The position numbers and the translations under genes are program-made. The notes under the pieces are model-generated. The model was given only the letters and a program-made list of their open reading frames with translations. It did not search any database and had not been told where the DNA came from. This document shows, piece after piece, positions 26,692-35,001 of a stretch of DNA of 64,000 bases. Source of the stretch: Actinomadura sp. J1-007 (GTDB taxonomy: Bacteria; Actinomycetota; Actinomycetes; Streptosporangiales; Streptosporangiaceae); NCBI RefSeq assembly GCF_009793335.1, contig NZ_WING01000001.1:3968001-4032000 (forward strand), given 5' to 3'. Positions within the stretch are counted from its first letter, which is position 1; every line of letters starts with the position of its first letter.

Positions 26692-27330
26692 ATGACTGAC
26701 AAGACGATCGTTCACGTGCTGCGGCACGGCGAGGTGCACAATCCCGAGGGCGTCCTGTACGGCAGGCTGCCCGGATACCGGCTCAGTGAGGACGGGATCC
26801 TCATGGCCAAGGCCGCGGCGAGATGGTTCGCCGACCGGGACGTCACCGCGCTGTTCTCCTCGCCGATGCAGCGGGCCCTGGAGACGGCCGCTCCGCTGGT
26901 CGACACGTTCGACCTGCCGGTGACCGTGGACGACCGGCTGATCGAGGCGGGCAACCACTTCGAGGGCCTGACGTTCGGCGCGGGCGCCGGGTCGCTGCGC
27001 CGCCCCGAGCACTGGCGCTACCTGGTCAACCCGTTCAAGCCGTCGTGGGGCGAGCCGTACAAGGAGCTGGCCGCCCGGATGCGCGCCGCGGTGATCGCCG
27101 CGCGGGAGGCCGCGCGCGGGCACGAGGCGGTGTGCGTCAGCCACCAGCTCCCGATCTGGACGCTGCGGCTGCACGCCGAGCACCGCCGCCTCTGGCACCA
27201 CCCGCGCCGCCGCGAGTGCGGCCTGGCGAGCGTCACGAGCCTGTCCTTCGAGGGCAGCCGGCTGGTCGAGGTCGCCTACGCCGAGCCGGCCTCCGGGCTC
27301 GGCGAGGGGACCGGTGTGGCGGGCGCCTGA
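26692..27330 (+). CDS. Histidine phosphatase / phosphoglycerate mutase-like protein (Rv0525 type)
   Basis: 212 residues of the histidine phosphatase superfamily. The catalytic His is in VLRHGEVHNPEGVLYGR, the acid in DDRLIEAGNHFEG, and the second His in AVCVSHQLPIWTLRL; FSSPMQRALETA is the typical substrate-binding helix. The mycobacterial homologue lies between hemL and the cytochrome c genes, as here apart from an inserted block. TAACCT ends 9 bases upstream of ATG, no Shine-Dalgarno. Actual substrate is unknown; a broad-specificity phosphatase is more likely than a glycolytic mutase. Confidence 0.87.
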   Translation: MTDKTIVHVLRHGEVHNPEGVLYGRLPGYRLSEDGILMAKAAARWFADRDVTALFSSPMQRALETAAPLVDTFDLPVTVDDRLIEAGNHFEGLTFGAGAGSLRRPEHWRYLVNPFKPSWGEPYKELAARMRAAVIAAREAARGHEAVCVSHQLPIWTLRLHAEHRRLWHHPRRRECGLASVTSLSFEGSRLVEVAYAEPASGLGEGTGVAGA

Positions 27331-27348
27331 AGTGCCCGCTAAGTTATG

Positions 27349-27365
27349 TACTACGTCTTGTAGTA
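27349..27365. promoter_or_regulatory. Operator-like palindrome TACTAC-GTCTT-GTAGTA before the cytochrome c operon
   Basis: Perfect 6-base arms separated by 5 bases, directly upstream of the TlpA start. TACTAC/GTAGTA dyads are the known recognition pattern of BlaI/MecI/CopY-type repressors in actinobacteria, so a member of that family may control resA-ccdA-resB-ccsB. Overlaps the AGTAGGAGGG ribosome binding site. Confidence 0.5.
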
Positions 27366-27375
27366 GGAGGGTCCG

Positions 27376-27966
27376 TTGAGCCCCCGAATCACCCCCGCGC
27401 GCGCCGTCGCCGCCGCCGGCGCGCTGTGCGGGCTGCTCGCCGGCTGCGCCGGGACGAACGCCTCGCAGTCCGGGCCGGGCGGCGACGACAACCGCTTCAT
27501 CGAGGGCGACGGCGGCGTCACGCAGTTCAAGGCCGGCTCGCGCAAGACGGTCCAGGAGGTCTCCGGCGACGCCGTCAACGGCGACCGGATCCGGCTCGCC
27601 GACCGCAAGGGCAAGGTCACCGTCGTCAACTTCTGGGCGTCCTGGTGCGCCCCGTGCCGCGGCGAGGCCCCGTCCCTCGAACAGGTCGCGGCCGGCACCA
27701 AGGCCAAGGGCGCCGAGTTCCTCGGCGTCAACTTCAAGGACAGCAAGGAGAACGCCAAGGCGTTCGAGCGCAAGTTCAAGGTGAGCTACCCGAGCCTGTA
27801 CGACGCCGACGGCCGCATCACGCTCGCGTTCCGCGAGGTGCCGCCGAGCGCCATCCCGAGCACGCTGATCCTCGACCGGCAGGGCAGGGTCGCCGTCCGC
27901 ATCATCGGCGCGACGACGTACTCCAAGCTCAACCCGCTCGTGGAGAAGGCCCTCGCGGAAAAGTGA
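27376..27966 (+). CDS. TlpA/ResA-like thioredoxin lipoprotein for cytochrome c maturation
   Basis: 196-residue extracytoplasmic thiol-disulfide protein. N-terminal signal with lipobox LLAGC (Cys about 25), then a thioredoxin fold with active site FWASWCAPCRGEAPSLEQ and cis-Pro region PSAIPSTLILDRQG. It should keep apocytochrome c CXXCH cysteines reduced, receiving electrons from the CcdA protein encoded next. TTG start at 27376 with GGAGGG 4 bases upstream. The stop overlaps the ccdA GTG (GTGA). Equivalent of Rv0526. Confidence 0.92.
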   Translation: MSPRITPARAVAAAGALCGLLAGCAGTNASQSGPGGDDNRFIEGDGGVTQFKAGSRKTVQEVSGDAVNGDRIRLADRKGKVTVVNFWASWCAPCRGEAPSLEQVAAGTKAKGAEFLGVNFKDSKENAKAFERKFKVSYPSLYDADGRITLAFREVPPSAIPSTLILDRQGRVAVRIIGATTYSKLNPLVEKALAEK

Positions 27967-28715
27967 CCGCCCTCGCCAGCGTCGACCAGACCGTCACCAG
28001 CGGCTCGCTGCTGGCGGCGGCGCCGCTGGCGGCGCTCGCCGGGCTGGTCTCGTTCGTGTCGCCGTGCGTGCTGCCGCTCGTGCCGGGCTACCTGTCGTAC
28101 GTGACGGGCATGACGGGCGCCGACCTCGCCGAGCAGCGGCGCGGACGGCTCGTCGGGGGCGTCGCGCTGTTCGTCCTCGGGTTCAGCGTCGTGTTCGTCA
28201 GCTACGGCGTGGTCTTCGGCGGGCTCGGCCGGTGGCTGCTGGAGTACCAGGACACGATCACCCGCGTCCTCGGCGTGATGGTGATCGTGTTCGGGCTGGC
28301 GTTCATGGGCTTCGTCCCCGGCCTGCAACGGACCATGAAGTCCGGGAAGGCGCCCGCGGCGGGGCTCGCCGGGGCGCCGCTGCTCGGCGTGCTGTTCGGG
28401 CTCGGCTGGACGCCGTGCATCGGGCCGACGCTCGGCGCGGTGCAGGGCCTCGCGATCACCGAGGCGAGCGCCGGCCGCGGGGCACTACTGTCGTTGGCGT
28501 ACTGCCTCGGCCTCGGGGTCCCGTTCCTGATCACGGCGGTGGCCTACCGGCGGGCGCTCGGCGCGTTCGGCGCGGTGAAGCGGCACTATCCGCTGGTCAT
28601 GCGGATCGGCGGCGGCATGCTGGTCCTCATCGGGGTGCTGCTGGTGAGCGGCCTGTGGGGCGATCTGACCATCCAGATGAGGTCGTGGATCAGCGGCTTC
28701 GAACCGGTTATTTGA
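27963..28715 (+). CDS. ccdA: Cytochrome c biogenesis protein CcdA
   Basis: 250-residue membrane protein with six hydrophobic segments. The two redox cysteines lie in FVSPCVLPLVPGYLSY and GWTPCIGPTLGAV, in the family's standard positions. Transfers reducing power across the membrane to the TlpA/ResA-like lipoprotein. GTG start overlaps the preceding stop; one base separates it from resB. Confidence 0.95.
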   Translation: MTALASVDQTVTSGSLLAAAPLAALAGLVSFVSPCVLPLVPGYLSYVTGMTGADLAEQRRGRLVGGVALFVLGFSVVFVSYGVVFGGLGRWLLEYQDTITRVLGVMVIVFGLAFMGFVPGLQRTMKSGKAPAAGLAGAPLLGVLFGLGWTPCIGPTLGAVQGLAITEASAGRGALLSLAYCLGLGVPFLITAVAYRRALGAFGAVKRHYPLVMRIGGGMLVLIGVLLVSGLWGDLTIQMRSWISGFEPVI

Positions 28716-28716
28716 G

Positions 28717-30438
28717 ATGACGAACACACAGGACACCGAGATCGACGCCGACGAGGCCGCCGCGACGCGGGCGCCCGCCGCGCGGCAGGCGCCGGGGGAG
28801 TCCCCGCCGTCCCGGCCGCGGGGCATCGGCCCGTTCGGCTGGCTGCGCTGGGGCTGGCGCCAGCTCACCACGATGCGCACGGCGCTGATCCTGCTGTTCC
28901 TGGTCGCGCTCGGCGCGGTGCCCGGCTCGATCCTGCCGCAGCGCGGCCAGGCGCCCGAGAAGGTCGCCGCCTACTTCGCCGACCACAAGACCGTCGCGCC
29001 GTGGTTCGACCGGCTGTCGCTGTTCGACGTGTTCGCCGCGCCGTGGTTCGCGGCGATCTACATCCTGCTGTTCGTGTCGCTGGCGGGCTGCGTCCTCCCG
29101 CGCGCCGTCAAGCACTACAGGTCGATGCGGGCCCGGCCGCCGGCCGCGCCCCGCAACCTCGGCCGGCTCCCGCAGTCGGAGTCGTACGAGACCGACGCCT
29201 CCCCGGAGGAGGTGCTCGCCGAGGCCCGCGCGCTGCTGCGCAAGCGCCGGTTCCGCGTGGACGCGGAGGGCGACGCCGTCGCGTCCGAGAAGGGCTACCT
29301 CGGCGAGACCGGCAACCTGGTCTTCCACCTCGCGCTGCTCGCGCTGCTGTTCGCGCTCGGCATGGGCAACCTGTTCGGCTACCGCGGCAACGTGGTGGTC
29401 ACCGAGGGCAGGACGTTCGCGAACGCGCTGAGCCACTACGACCAGTTCACGCCCGGCCGGGCGTTCGACACCGACGAGATGGCGCCGTTCTCGATCAGCC
29501 TCGACAAGTTCTCCGCCAAGTACGAGGTCAGCGGTGACAAGCGCGGGCAGGCCACCGACTTCCAGGCCCGGCTCCGCTACCGCGACAGCCCCGACTCGCC
29601 CGAGCGCAGGTACGACCTCAAGGTCAACCACCCGCTCAAGGCGGGCGGCGCGAAGATCTACCTGATCAACCACGGCTACGCGCCGACGTTCACCGTCCGC
29701 GACGCCAAGGGCCAGGTCGCCTACCAGGACTCGGTGCCGTTCCTGCCGATGGAGACCCGCACCTACACCTCCGAGGGCGTGATCAAGGCCCCGGACGCCG
29801 CGCCCGAGCAGCTCGCGTTCTACGCGATCCTGTGGCCGACCGCGGTCGCGAGCGGGGACGGCAAGCAGATCGTCTCGGCGTTCCCCGACGCGCTGCGCCC
29901 GGTCGTGACGGTCTCCTCGTTCAAGGGCGACATCGGCCTCGACTCCGGCGCCCCGCAGTCGGTCTACAAGCTGGAGGGCATCGGCAAGACCCTCCAGCCG
30001 ATCAAGGGCGGGCAGAAGCTGCTCAAGCCCGGCGAGACGTTCACGCTCCCCGGCGGGGCGGGCTCGATCACCTTCGACGGGCTCAAGCAGTGGACGAGCC
30101 TGTCGATCAACCACGACCCGGGGCGGATCCCGGCGCTGATCGCGGCCATCCTCGCGGTCGTCGGCGTGGCCGCCTCGTTCGCCGTCCGGCGCCGCAGGGT
30201 GTGGGTCCGTGCGAGCGCCGGGAAGGGCGGGCGTACCGTGGTGCAGGTGGGCGGGCTCACGCTCGGGCATCCGACCGCGGAGTTCGACGACATCGTGACC
30301 GCCCTGCGCGGGCCGCGCGACGCCGGGAAGGCGCCCGCCGCGGACGCCGACGAGGACGGAGCGGACGCCGGCCCCGGCGCCGCCGAGCGCGCCGACGCCG
30401 AGCCCGGGACCGGGTCGGCGACCGAACCGAAGGAGTGA
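28717..30438 (+). CDS. resB: Cytochrome c biogenesis protein ResB (System II)
   Basis: 573 residues. After a polar N-terminus, membrane segments at about 50-70 (TALILLFLVALGAVPGSILP), 100-120 (AIYILLFVSLAGCVLP) and 200-215 flank a large extracytoplasmic domain; a last helix LIAAILAVVGVAASFAV precedes a cytoplasmic acidic tail. With CcsB it forms the haem-exporting cytochrome c synthase. GAxPGSILPQR and FDVFAAPWF are family motifs. Confidence 0.94.
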   Translation: MTNTQDTEIDADEAAATRAPAARQAPGESPPSRPRGIGPFGWLRWGWRQLTTMRTALILLFLVALGAVPGSILPQRGQAPEKVAAYFADHKTVAPWFDRLSLFDVFAAPWFAAIYILLFVSLAGCVLPRAVKHYRSMRARPPAAPRNLGRLPQSESYETDASPEEVLAEARALLRKRRFRVDAEGDAVASEKGYLGETGNLVFHLALLALLFALGMGNLFGYRGNVVVTEGRTFANALSHYDQFTPGRAFDTDEMAPFSISLDKFSAKYEVSGDKRGQATDFQARLRYRDSPDSPERRYDLKVNHPLKAGGAKIYLINHGYAPTFTVRDAKGQVAYQDSVPFLPMETRTYTSEGVIKAPDAAPEQLAFYAILWPTAVASGDGKQIVSAFPDALRPVVTVSSFKGDIGLDSGAPQSVYKLEGIGKTLQPIKGGQKLLKPGETFTLPGGAGSITFDGLKQWTSLSINHDPGRIPALIAAILAVVGVAASFAVRRRRVWVRASAGKGGRTVVQVGGLTLGHPTAEFDDIVTALRGPRDAGKAPAADADEDGADAGPGAAERADAEPGTGSATEPKE

Positions 30439-30443
30439 CGCGG

Positions 30444-31436
30444 GTGAGCAGTGCCGACCTCGCGAACCTGAGCGACAAGCTCATGCTGAGCACAGTCGTG
30501 CTCTACATCGTCGCCATGGTCGCCTACGCGGCCGATCTCGGCTTCGGCCGGCGCCGCCGCGCCGCCGTGGAGGCCCCGGCCGAGGCCAGGGTGCTGGTCG
30601 GGACCGACGGCGAACCCGTCGCCGACGCCCCGCCCTCCGGGCCGCAGGACGCCCCCGCCGAGCGGCCCAAGGCCGACTGGGTGCGGCTCGCCGTCCTGCT
30701 GAACGTGCTCGGCTGGGGCGCGCACCTCGGCGTCCTCGTGTCGCGCGGCCTCGCCGCCGACCGCTGGCCGTGGGCCAACATGTACGAGTTCCTGACCGCC
30801 ATCGCGTTCGCCGCCGTGACCGCCTACCTCGTGGTGCTGTGGCGCTACAAGGCCCGCTTCCTCGGCGCGTTCGTCATGCTCGCGGCCGTCGTCGCGCTCG
30901 GCGTCGCCAACATCTGGCTCTACAACTCGGTGGGCCCGGTCGTCCCGGCGCTCAACTCGTACTGGATCGCCATCCACGTCACCGCCGCGATCATCGCGAC
31001 GGGCTCGTTCACCGTCGCCGGCGCGTCCACCATCCTGTACGTCCTCAAGGCCCGGCAGGAGGCCAAGATCGCCGCCGCCGGGGGTCCTGCCCCGTCCGAG
31101 GACGACGCCGGCTTCCTGGCGCGCGTCCCGTCCTCCGAGGCCCTCGACCGGCTCGCGCTCCGCGTCACCATGTTCGCGTTCCCGATCTGGACGGCCGCGA
31201 TCATCATGGGCGCGATCTGGGCGGACGAGGCGTGGGGCCGCTACTGGGGCTGGGACCCCAAGGAGATCTGGTCGTTCGTCACCTGGATCATCTACGCCGC
31301 CTACCTGCACGCCCGCGCGACGGCCGGCTGGAAGGGCCGCAAGGCCGCCATCCTCTCCCTCGTCGCGTTCGCCGCGCTCCTGTTCAACTTCTTCGGCGTC
31401 AACTACATGTTCTCCGGCCTCCACTCCTACGCCTGA
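30444..31436 (+). CDS. ccsB: Cytochrome c synthase subunit CcsB/CcsA (System II)
   Basis: 330-residue polytopic haem-handling protein. The tryptophan-rich WWD-type motif reads WGRYWGWDPKEIWSFVTW, with histidines in IHVTAAIIA and the following YLHARATAGW as probable haem ligands. Partner of ResB. GTG 30444 preferred because AAGGAG lies 8 bases upstream; GTG 30435, which overlaps the resB stop, is the alternative. Ends the operon before a strong terminator. Confidence 0.93.
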   Translation: MSSADLANLSDKLMLSTVVLYIVAMVAYAADLGFGRRRRAAVEAPAEARVLVGTDGEPVADAPPSGPQDAPAERPKADWVRLAVLLNVLGWGAHLGVLVSRGLAADRWPWANMYEFLTAIAFAAVTAYLVVLWRYKARFLGAFVMLAAVVALGVANIWLYNSVGPVVPALNSYWIAIHVTAAIIATGSFTVAGASTILYVLKARQEAKIAAAGGPAPSEDDAGFLARVPSSEALDRLALRVTMFAFPIWTAAIIMGAIWADEAWGRYWGWDPKEIWSFVTWIIYAAYLHARATAGWKGRKAAILSLVAFAALLFNFFGVNYMFSGLHSYA

Positions 31437-31463
31437 GCCGCCGTACGCCGTACGCCAGACGCC

Positions 31464-31496
31464 GAACCCCGGGACCGTCCGACGGTCCCGGGGTTC
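31464..31496 (+). terminator. Strong hairpin terminator after the cytochrome c operon
   Basis: Perfect 15-base stem GAACCCCGGGACCGT / ACGGTCCCGGGGTTC with loop CCG, between convergent ccsB and the PLDc_N gene, so it can serve both strands. Confidence 0.85.
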
Positions 31497-31498
31497 GC

Positions 31499-31810
31499 TC
31501 ATTCGTCGTCGTTGAGGCGGCGGTCCAGTTCGCGGAGGAAGTCGTCATCGTCGTCGGGGCCTCGGGGGGCGCCTCGGGGGATGGGGCCGGGGGCCTGGCG
31601 CTGGAGGGCCTCCTGGTGGGCGACGACGCGGCGGCGGGGGCGGCCGAGGGCGAGCCACGCGAACGCGCCCGCGAGGAAGCCGAGCAGGACGAGCAGGAAC
31701 CACGCGAACTTCGGCAGGTACCGCACCAGCGTCTCGTCCGTCGTGAGGACGTCGAGGAGGCAGAAGAGCCAGATCCCGACCAGGACGAGGGCGAGCAGGG
31801 CATACGCCAT
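31499..31810 (-). CDS. Small membrane protein with PLD-nuclease N-terminal (PLDc_N) domain
   Basis: 103 residues: two transmembrane helices (ALLALVLVGIWLFCLLDVL and FAWFLLVLLGFLAGAFAWL) joined by TTDETLVRYLPK, the PLDc_N pattern also found at the N-terminus of cardiolipin synthases, followed by an acidic tail GPDDDDDFLRELDRRLNDDE. Only the membrane anchor module is present, no phospholipase domain. Function unknown. Confidence 0.85.
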   Translation of the reverse strand: MAYALLALVLVGIWLFCLLDVLTTDETLVRYLPKFAWFLLVLLGFLAGAFAWLALGRPRRRVVAHQEALQRQAPGPIPRGAPRGPDDDDDFLRELDRRLNDDE

Positions 31811-31924
31811 GTCCCGAGGGTAGTGCGTGACCGGCGGGGATGACGGCGTGTCGGGTTCCGGCTTACCCTGCCTCGGGGGCCCAGACGCTTGCCGTGACCG
31901 AGGGCCCGCTGACAGAGGAGCCCG

Positions 31925-32851
31925 ATGCGCTTCAAAGGCGTCCACCGCAAGCCCCGGGAGTTCAGGGACACCGCGTACGCGCCCTCGCCCCCGGACGCGG
32001 GACAGGGGCCCGAGCCGCGGCAGGTCCGGCCGCGCGGCAACCAGCCGAGGGACCGGTTCGGGCGGTTCCGCAAGGCGGGGCGCGACGACGACTTCACCGT
32101 GCGGGCCGACGCCCCCGAGGCCGTTCCGGAGGGGCGGTACGGCAGGCGGCGCGGACGGCACGCGGCCCCGTCCGAGTACTCCTGGAGCGACTTCGAGCTC
32201 GACGACGAGCCGCCGCGGGCGCGGCCCCACGCGCCGGGCACGCCGCACGCGGCCGACGGGCGCAGGCACTGCGGCGTGCTGGAACGGATCCTGCACCGGC
32301 AGTGGGACGCGCGGCAGGGCCCGCCGACGGCCGAGGTGATCCGCGCGGTGGAGAGCCTCGCCGCGCTGCCCGGACGGCTCAAGGAGAAGCTCGCGAGCGG
32401 GCTCGACGGCATCTACGTGGGGCCCGGCGGCGTCCCCGCGCTGGACGACATGGGGCACCTGCGCGACCGGCCGCTGCCGTCCGGGCGGGCGACCTGGGAC
32501 ATCTGCGCGGGCGCCTACGGCAACGGCAAGATCATCGTCGGGGACCGGCCGTCGCCGACCCCGGACGTGATGATGCACGAGGTCGGGCACGCGCTCGACG
32601 ACATCGACGGCGAGGGCGGCGCCTGGACCTCCGACAGCCCCGCGTTCCGGGAGCTGTACGAGCAGTGCCGCCCCTACCTGTCGAGCGACTTCCACCGGCA
32701 GCCGGACGCGCTCGGCCGCCGCGAGTTCTTCGCCGACGCGTTCGCCGCCATTTCCGCCCGGCAACGCCCGGCATTGGTCGATATGCTCGCCGGCAACATC
32801 AGGACCGCCCTTGAGGTCATGCTCTTCTTCAACCGCAGATTCGGAATCTGA
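31925..32851 (+). CDS. Anthrax lethal factor-like (ATLF) zinc metalloprotease homologue
   Basis: 308 residues. A basic, disordered N-terminus (about 1-95) is followed by a C-terminal peptidase-like domain: the zinc motif MMHEVGHALDD (HExxH, about residue 218), and downstream RREFFADAFAAIS supplying the third ligand glutamate in the EFFADAFA helix typical of M34-type lethal factor domains. GNGKIIVGD precedes it as the edge strand. No signal peptide. The companion gene at 32877 starts 25 bases later. Such domains occur in polymorphic toxins and secreted effectors; here export route and target are unknown. Confidence 0.7.
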   Translation: MRFKGVHRKPREFRDTAYAPSPPDAGQGPEPRQVRPRGNQPRDRFGRFRKAGRDDDFTVRADAPEAVPEGRYGRRRGRHAAPSEYSWSDFELDDEPPRARPHAPGTPHAADGRRHCGVLERILHRQWDARQGPPTAEVIRAVESLAALPGRLKEKLASGLDGIYVGPGGVPALDDMGHLRDRPLPSGRATWDICAGAYGNGKIIVGDRPSPTPDVMMHEVGHALDDIDGEGGAWTSDSPAFRELYEQCRPYLSSDFHRQPDALGRREFFADAFAAISARQRPALVDMLAGNIRTALEVMLFFNRRFGI

Positions 32852-32876
32852 AGGCCAACATCGAAGGTGATCGACG

Positions 32877-33137
32877 ATGTACGTGATCCGGCTCCCCGAT
32901 GGCACGCTCCGGGTTCCCCACAGCGTCCTCGCCGACTCCTCGAAGGGCGAGGGACGGATCATCGCCGACGCGTACGTGGAGATCGGTCCCGGTGATCCCG
33001 ACTACGACCGGCTGCTCGGCCAGTCGCTGACCGAGGATGAGCTGGAGGAGAAGCGGCGCCGGTGGCGGGACGGGGACGAGGATCTGCTCCGCGCGTTCGA
33101 GGAGTTCAAGGCCGGCGGGGCGGAGGACCAGGGCTGA
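32877..33137 (+). CDS. Small acidic partner of the ATLF-like protein, hypothetical
   Basis: 86 residues, MYVIRLPDGTLRVPHSVLAD at the start and a charged helical end (EDELEEKRRRWRDGDEDLL). Family not recognised. It is separated from the metalloprotease gene by 25 bases in the same direction, which suggests co-expression and possibly a regulatory or immunity-like role; this is inference. ATG is preceded by GAAGGTGAT. Confidence 0.72.
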   Translation: MYVIRLPDGTLRVPHSVLADSSKGEGRIIADAYVEIGPGDPDYDRLLGQSLTEDELEEKRRRWRDGDEDLLRAFEEFKAGGAEDQG

Positions 33138-33142
33138 CGGGC

Positions 33143-33184
33143 GGCCGCCCGGGGCTGCGGGCCGGCCGGCGCCGGCCGGGCGGC
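33143..33184. terminator. GC-rich hairpin between convergent genes
   Basis: GGCCGCCCGG pairs with CCGGGCGGC, and an 18-base perfect palindrome CCGGCCGGCGCCGGCCGG (33162-33179) lies inside. It fills the gap between the 86-aa gene and bldC, which point at each other. Confidence 0.6.
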
Positions 33185-33191
33185 GGCCCGG

Positions 33192-33395
33192 TCAGCGCAC
33201 CGAATGCTCGGGTACGGGCTCCTCGCCGCGCAGCAGCGCGTGCACTTCGGACTCGCGGAAGCGGCGGTGGCCTCCGGGAGTGCGGATGCTGCTGATCCGG
33301 CCTGCCGCGGCCCAGCGCGTCACCGTCTTCGGATCGACCCGGAAGAGGGCGGCCACCTCTCCTGGAGTCAGCAGGCGCTCGCTCGTGCTCTCCAC
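33192..33395 (-). CDS. bldC: Developmental regulator BldC
   Basis: 67-residue MerR-like winged HTH protein almost superposable on Streptomyces BldC (68 aa): RLLTPGEVAALFRVDPKTVT, RWAAAGRISSIRTPGGHRRF, RESEVHALL. In Streptomyces it binds head-to-tail on AT-rich direct repeats and delays sporulation. GTG 33395 is chosen: GGGAGA lies 6 bases upstream and it reproduces the known length; longer starts would add a non-conserved arm. Its 255-base upstream region to the dehydratase gene is the most AT-rich of this neighbourhood. Confidence 0.93.
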   Translation of the reverse strand: MESTSERLLTPGEVAALFRVDPKTVTRWAAAGRISSIRTPGGHRRFRESEVHALLRGEEPVPEHSVR

Positions 33396-33636
33396 GTTTT
33401 CTCTCCCCCTTTGTCCCGCTCTCGGCGCGGGTGGACTGTTTACAGTGTGGCGGTTCAAGACCGATTTCTCCCTTGTTTTCGCAAAACATCACGCTCTGTA
33501 GTCACCTGAACTGGCCAGATGACGGGAAGTAAACGTGACATGGAGCACAGCCGTCACGGTGATCTCGATGGACCCGCCGTGTACCAGCCGGTACGCACCG
33601 TTGACCCGCTCGTTAACGCCCCCGCGGGCGAACGAA

Positions 33637-33642
33637 TAGTCT
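33637..33642 (+). promoter_or_regulatory. -10 element TAGTCT for leaderless dehydratase gene
   Basis: TAGTCT ends 7 bases before ATG 33650, no ribosome binding site between. Confidence 0.4.
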
Positions 33643-33649
33643 CCGGGAC

Positions 33650-34606
33650 ATGGCCGATCTTGTGACCCCGGGGGAGATCGAGCGGGCCGCCGGACGCCTG
33701 GAGGGCGTCGCGCTCCGCACGCCCCTCGTCCCGTTCCCGCCCGACCCGGCCCTGCGGATCAAGGCCGAGTCGCTCCAGCCGGTCGGCGCGTTCAAGCTGC
33801 GCGGGGCGTACGCGGCGATCAGCGCCGTCCCCGAGCGGGACCGCTCGCGCGGCGTCGTCACGCACTCCAGCGGCAACCACGCCCAGGCCGTCGCCCACAC
33901 CGCCCGCGCGCTCGGCGTCCCGGCCGTCCTCGTCATCCCGCACACCACGCCCGGCGTGAAGGTCGACGCCTGCATGGCGCTCGGCGCCGAGATCGTCTAC
34001 GTCGAGCCGTCGATGGACGCCCGCACCGAGACCGCCGAGAAGCTCGCCGCCGCGCACGGCTTCACGCTCGTCCCGCCGTTCGACGACGCGCGGGTCATCG
34101 CCGGGCAGGGCACCGTCGGCCTGGAGATCGTCCAGGACCTGCCGGACGTGGACGTGGTGCTCGTCCCGGTCGGCGGCGGGGGCCTGGTCTCCGGGGTCGC
34201 CGCCGCCGTCAAGGCCGTACGGCCCGGGGCGAAGGTCATCGGCGTGGAGCCCGAGCTGGCCGCCGACGCGCGCGAGTCGTTCCGCGCGGGCCGCCCGGTC
34301 GGCTGGAAGGCCGAGGAGACCGGCCGCACCGTCGCCGACGCCCTGCGCGTGCAGCGGGTCGGCGACCTCACGTTCGCGCACATCCGCGAGCTGGTGGACG
34401 GCTTCGTCACCGTGACCGAGGACGAGATCCGCCTCGCCATGCGCCGGCTCGTCCGCGAGGCCCGCCTCATCGCCGAGCCCGCCGGCGCCGTCGCCACCGC
34501 CGCGTACCTCTTCCGCAAGGACGAGCTGCCGGCCGGTGACGCCTATGTCTCCGTCCTGTCCGGCGGCAACGTCGACCCGGCCCTCTTCCTGGACGTCCTC
34601 GGGTAA
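33650..34606 (+). CDS. Threonine/serine dehydratase-like PLP enzyme
   Basis: 318-residue fold-type II PLP enzyme. PLP lysine in VGAFKLRGAYAAI, phosphate/substrate loop HSSGNHAQAVAHTA, glycine loop VPVGGGGLVSGVAAAVK and VLSGGNVD near the end. Close to threonine ammonia-lyase (TdcB/IlvA catalytic part) and serine racemase; the C-terminal ACT-like regulatory domain of biosynthetic IlvA is absent, so a catabolic dehydratase or racemase is likely. Stands alone, divergent from bldC. Confidence 0.87.
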   Translation: MADLVTPGEIERAAGRLEGVALRTPLVPFPPDPALRIKAESLQPVGAFKLRGAYAAISAVPERDRSRGVVTHSSGNHAQAVAHTARALGVPAVLVIPHTTPGVKVDACMALGAEIVYVEPSMDARTETAEKLAAAHGFTLVPPFDDARVIAGQGTVGLEIVQDLPDVDVVLVPVGGGGLVSGVAAAVKAVRPGAKVIGVEPELAADARESFRAGRPVGWKAEETGRTVADALRVQRVGDLTFAHIRELVDGFVTVTEDEIRLAMRRLVREARLIAEPAGAVATAAYLFRKDELPAGDAYVSVLSGGNVDPALFLDVLG

Positions 34607-34668
34607 CGCCGCGCCGGCGCGCGAACGCGCAGGCCGGGACCCGGAACGGCGGCGCGGAGGGGCCGGGG

Positions 34669-34674
34669 TACCCT
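34669..34674 (+). promoter_or_regulatory. -10 element TACCCT before the DUF4229 gene
   Basis: TACCCT ends 9 bases before ATG 34684 and there is no Shine-Dalgarno. Confidence 0.35.
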
Positions 34675-34683
34675 CGAAGAGTC

Positions 34684-34923
34684 ATGCGCTCAGTAATGCT
34701 CTACACCGCCGCCCGCGTGCTGATCTTCGTCGTCACCGCGGGCGTGCTCGCGCTGTTCGGAGCCCGCGGCGTGCTGCTGCTCCTGCTCGCCCTGCTGATC
34801 AGCGGCGTCGTCAGCTTCGTGCTGCTGTCCGCCCAGCGCGACAGGATGTCGTCCGTCGTCGCCTCCGGCCTCCAGCAGCGCAGGCACATGTTCCAGCGCG
34901 CGCGCACCAAAGAGGACGCCTGA
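34684..34923 (+). CDS. DUF4229 domain membrane protein
   Basis: 79 residues with two hydrophobic segments (ARVLIFVVTAGVLALFG and GVLLLLLALLISGVVSFVLL) and a basic cytoplasmic tail QRDRMSSVVASG ... RARTKEDA, matching actinobacterial DUF4229 proteins usually found beside menaquinone genes. Role unknown. Confidence 0.85.
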   Translation: MRSVMLYTAARVLIFVVTAGVLALFGARGVLLLLLALLISGVVSFVLLSAQRDRMSSVVASGLQQRRHMFQRARTKEDA

Positions 34924-34989
34924 CCCTCCGGCGAACGCACCCGCCCGCGTCCTGACCAGGGCCCGTGCGGGGGCGGTGGCGCGGCCTCT

Positions 34990-34995
34990 TAGGGT
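34990..34995 (+). promoter_or_regulatory. -10 element TAGGGT for leaderless menG
   Basis: TAGGGT ends 6 bases before ATG 35002; no ribosome binding site. Confidence 0.45.
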
Positions 34996-35001
34996 GGTGC
35001 C

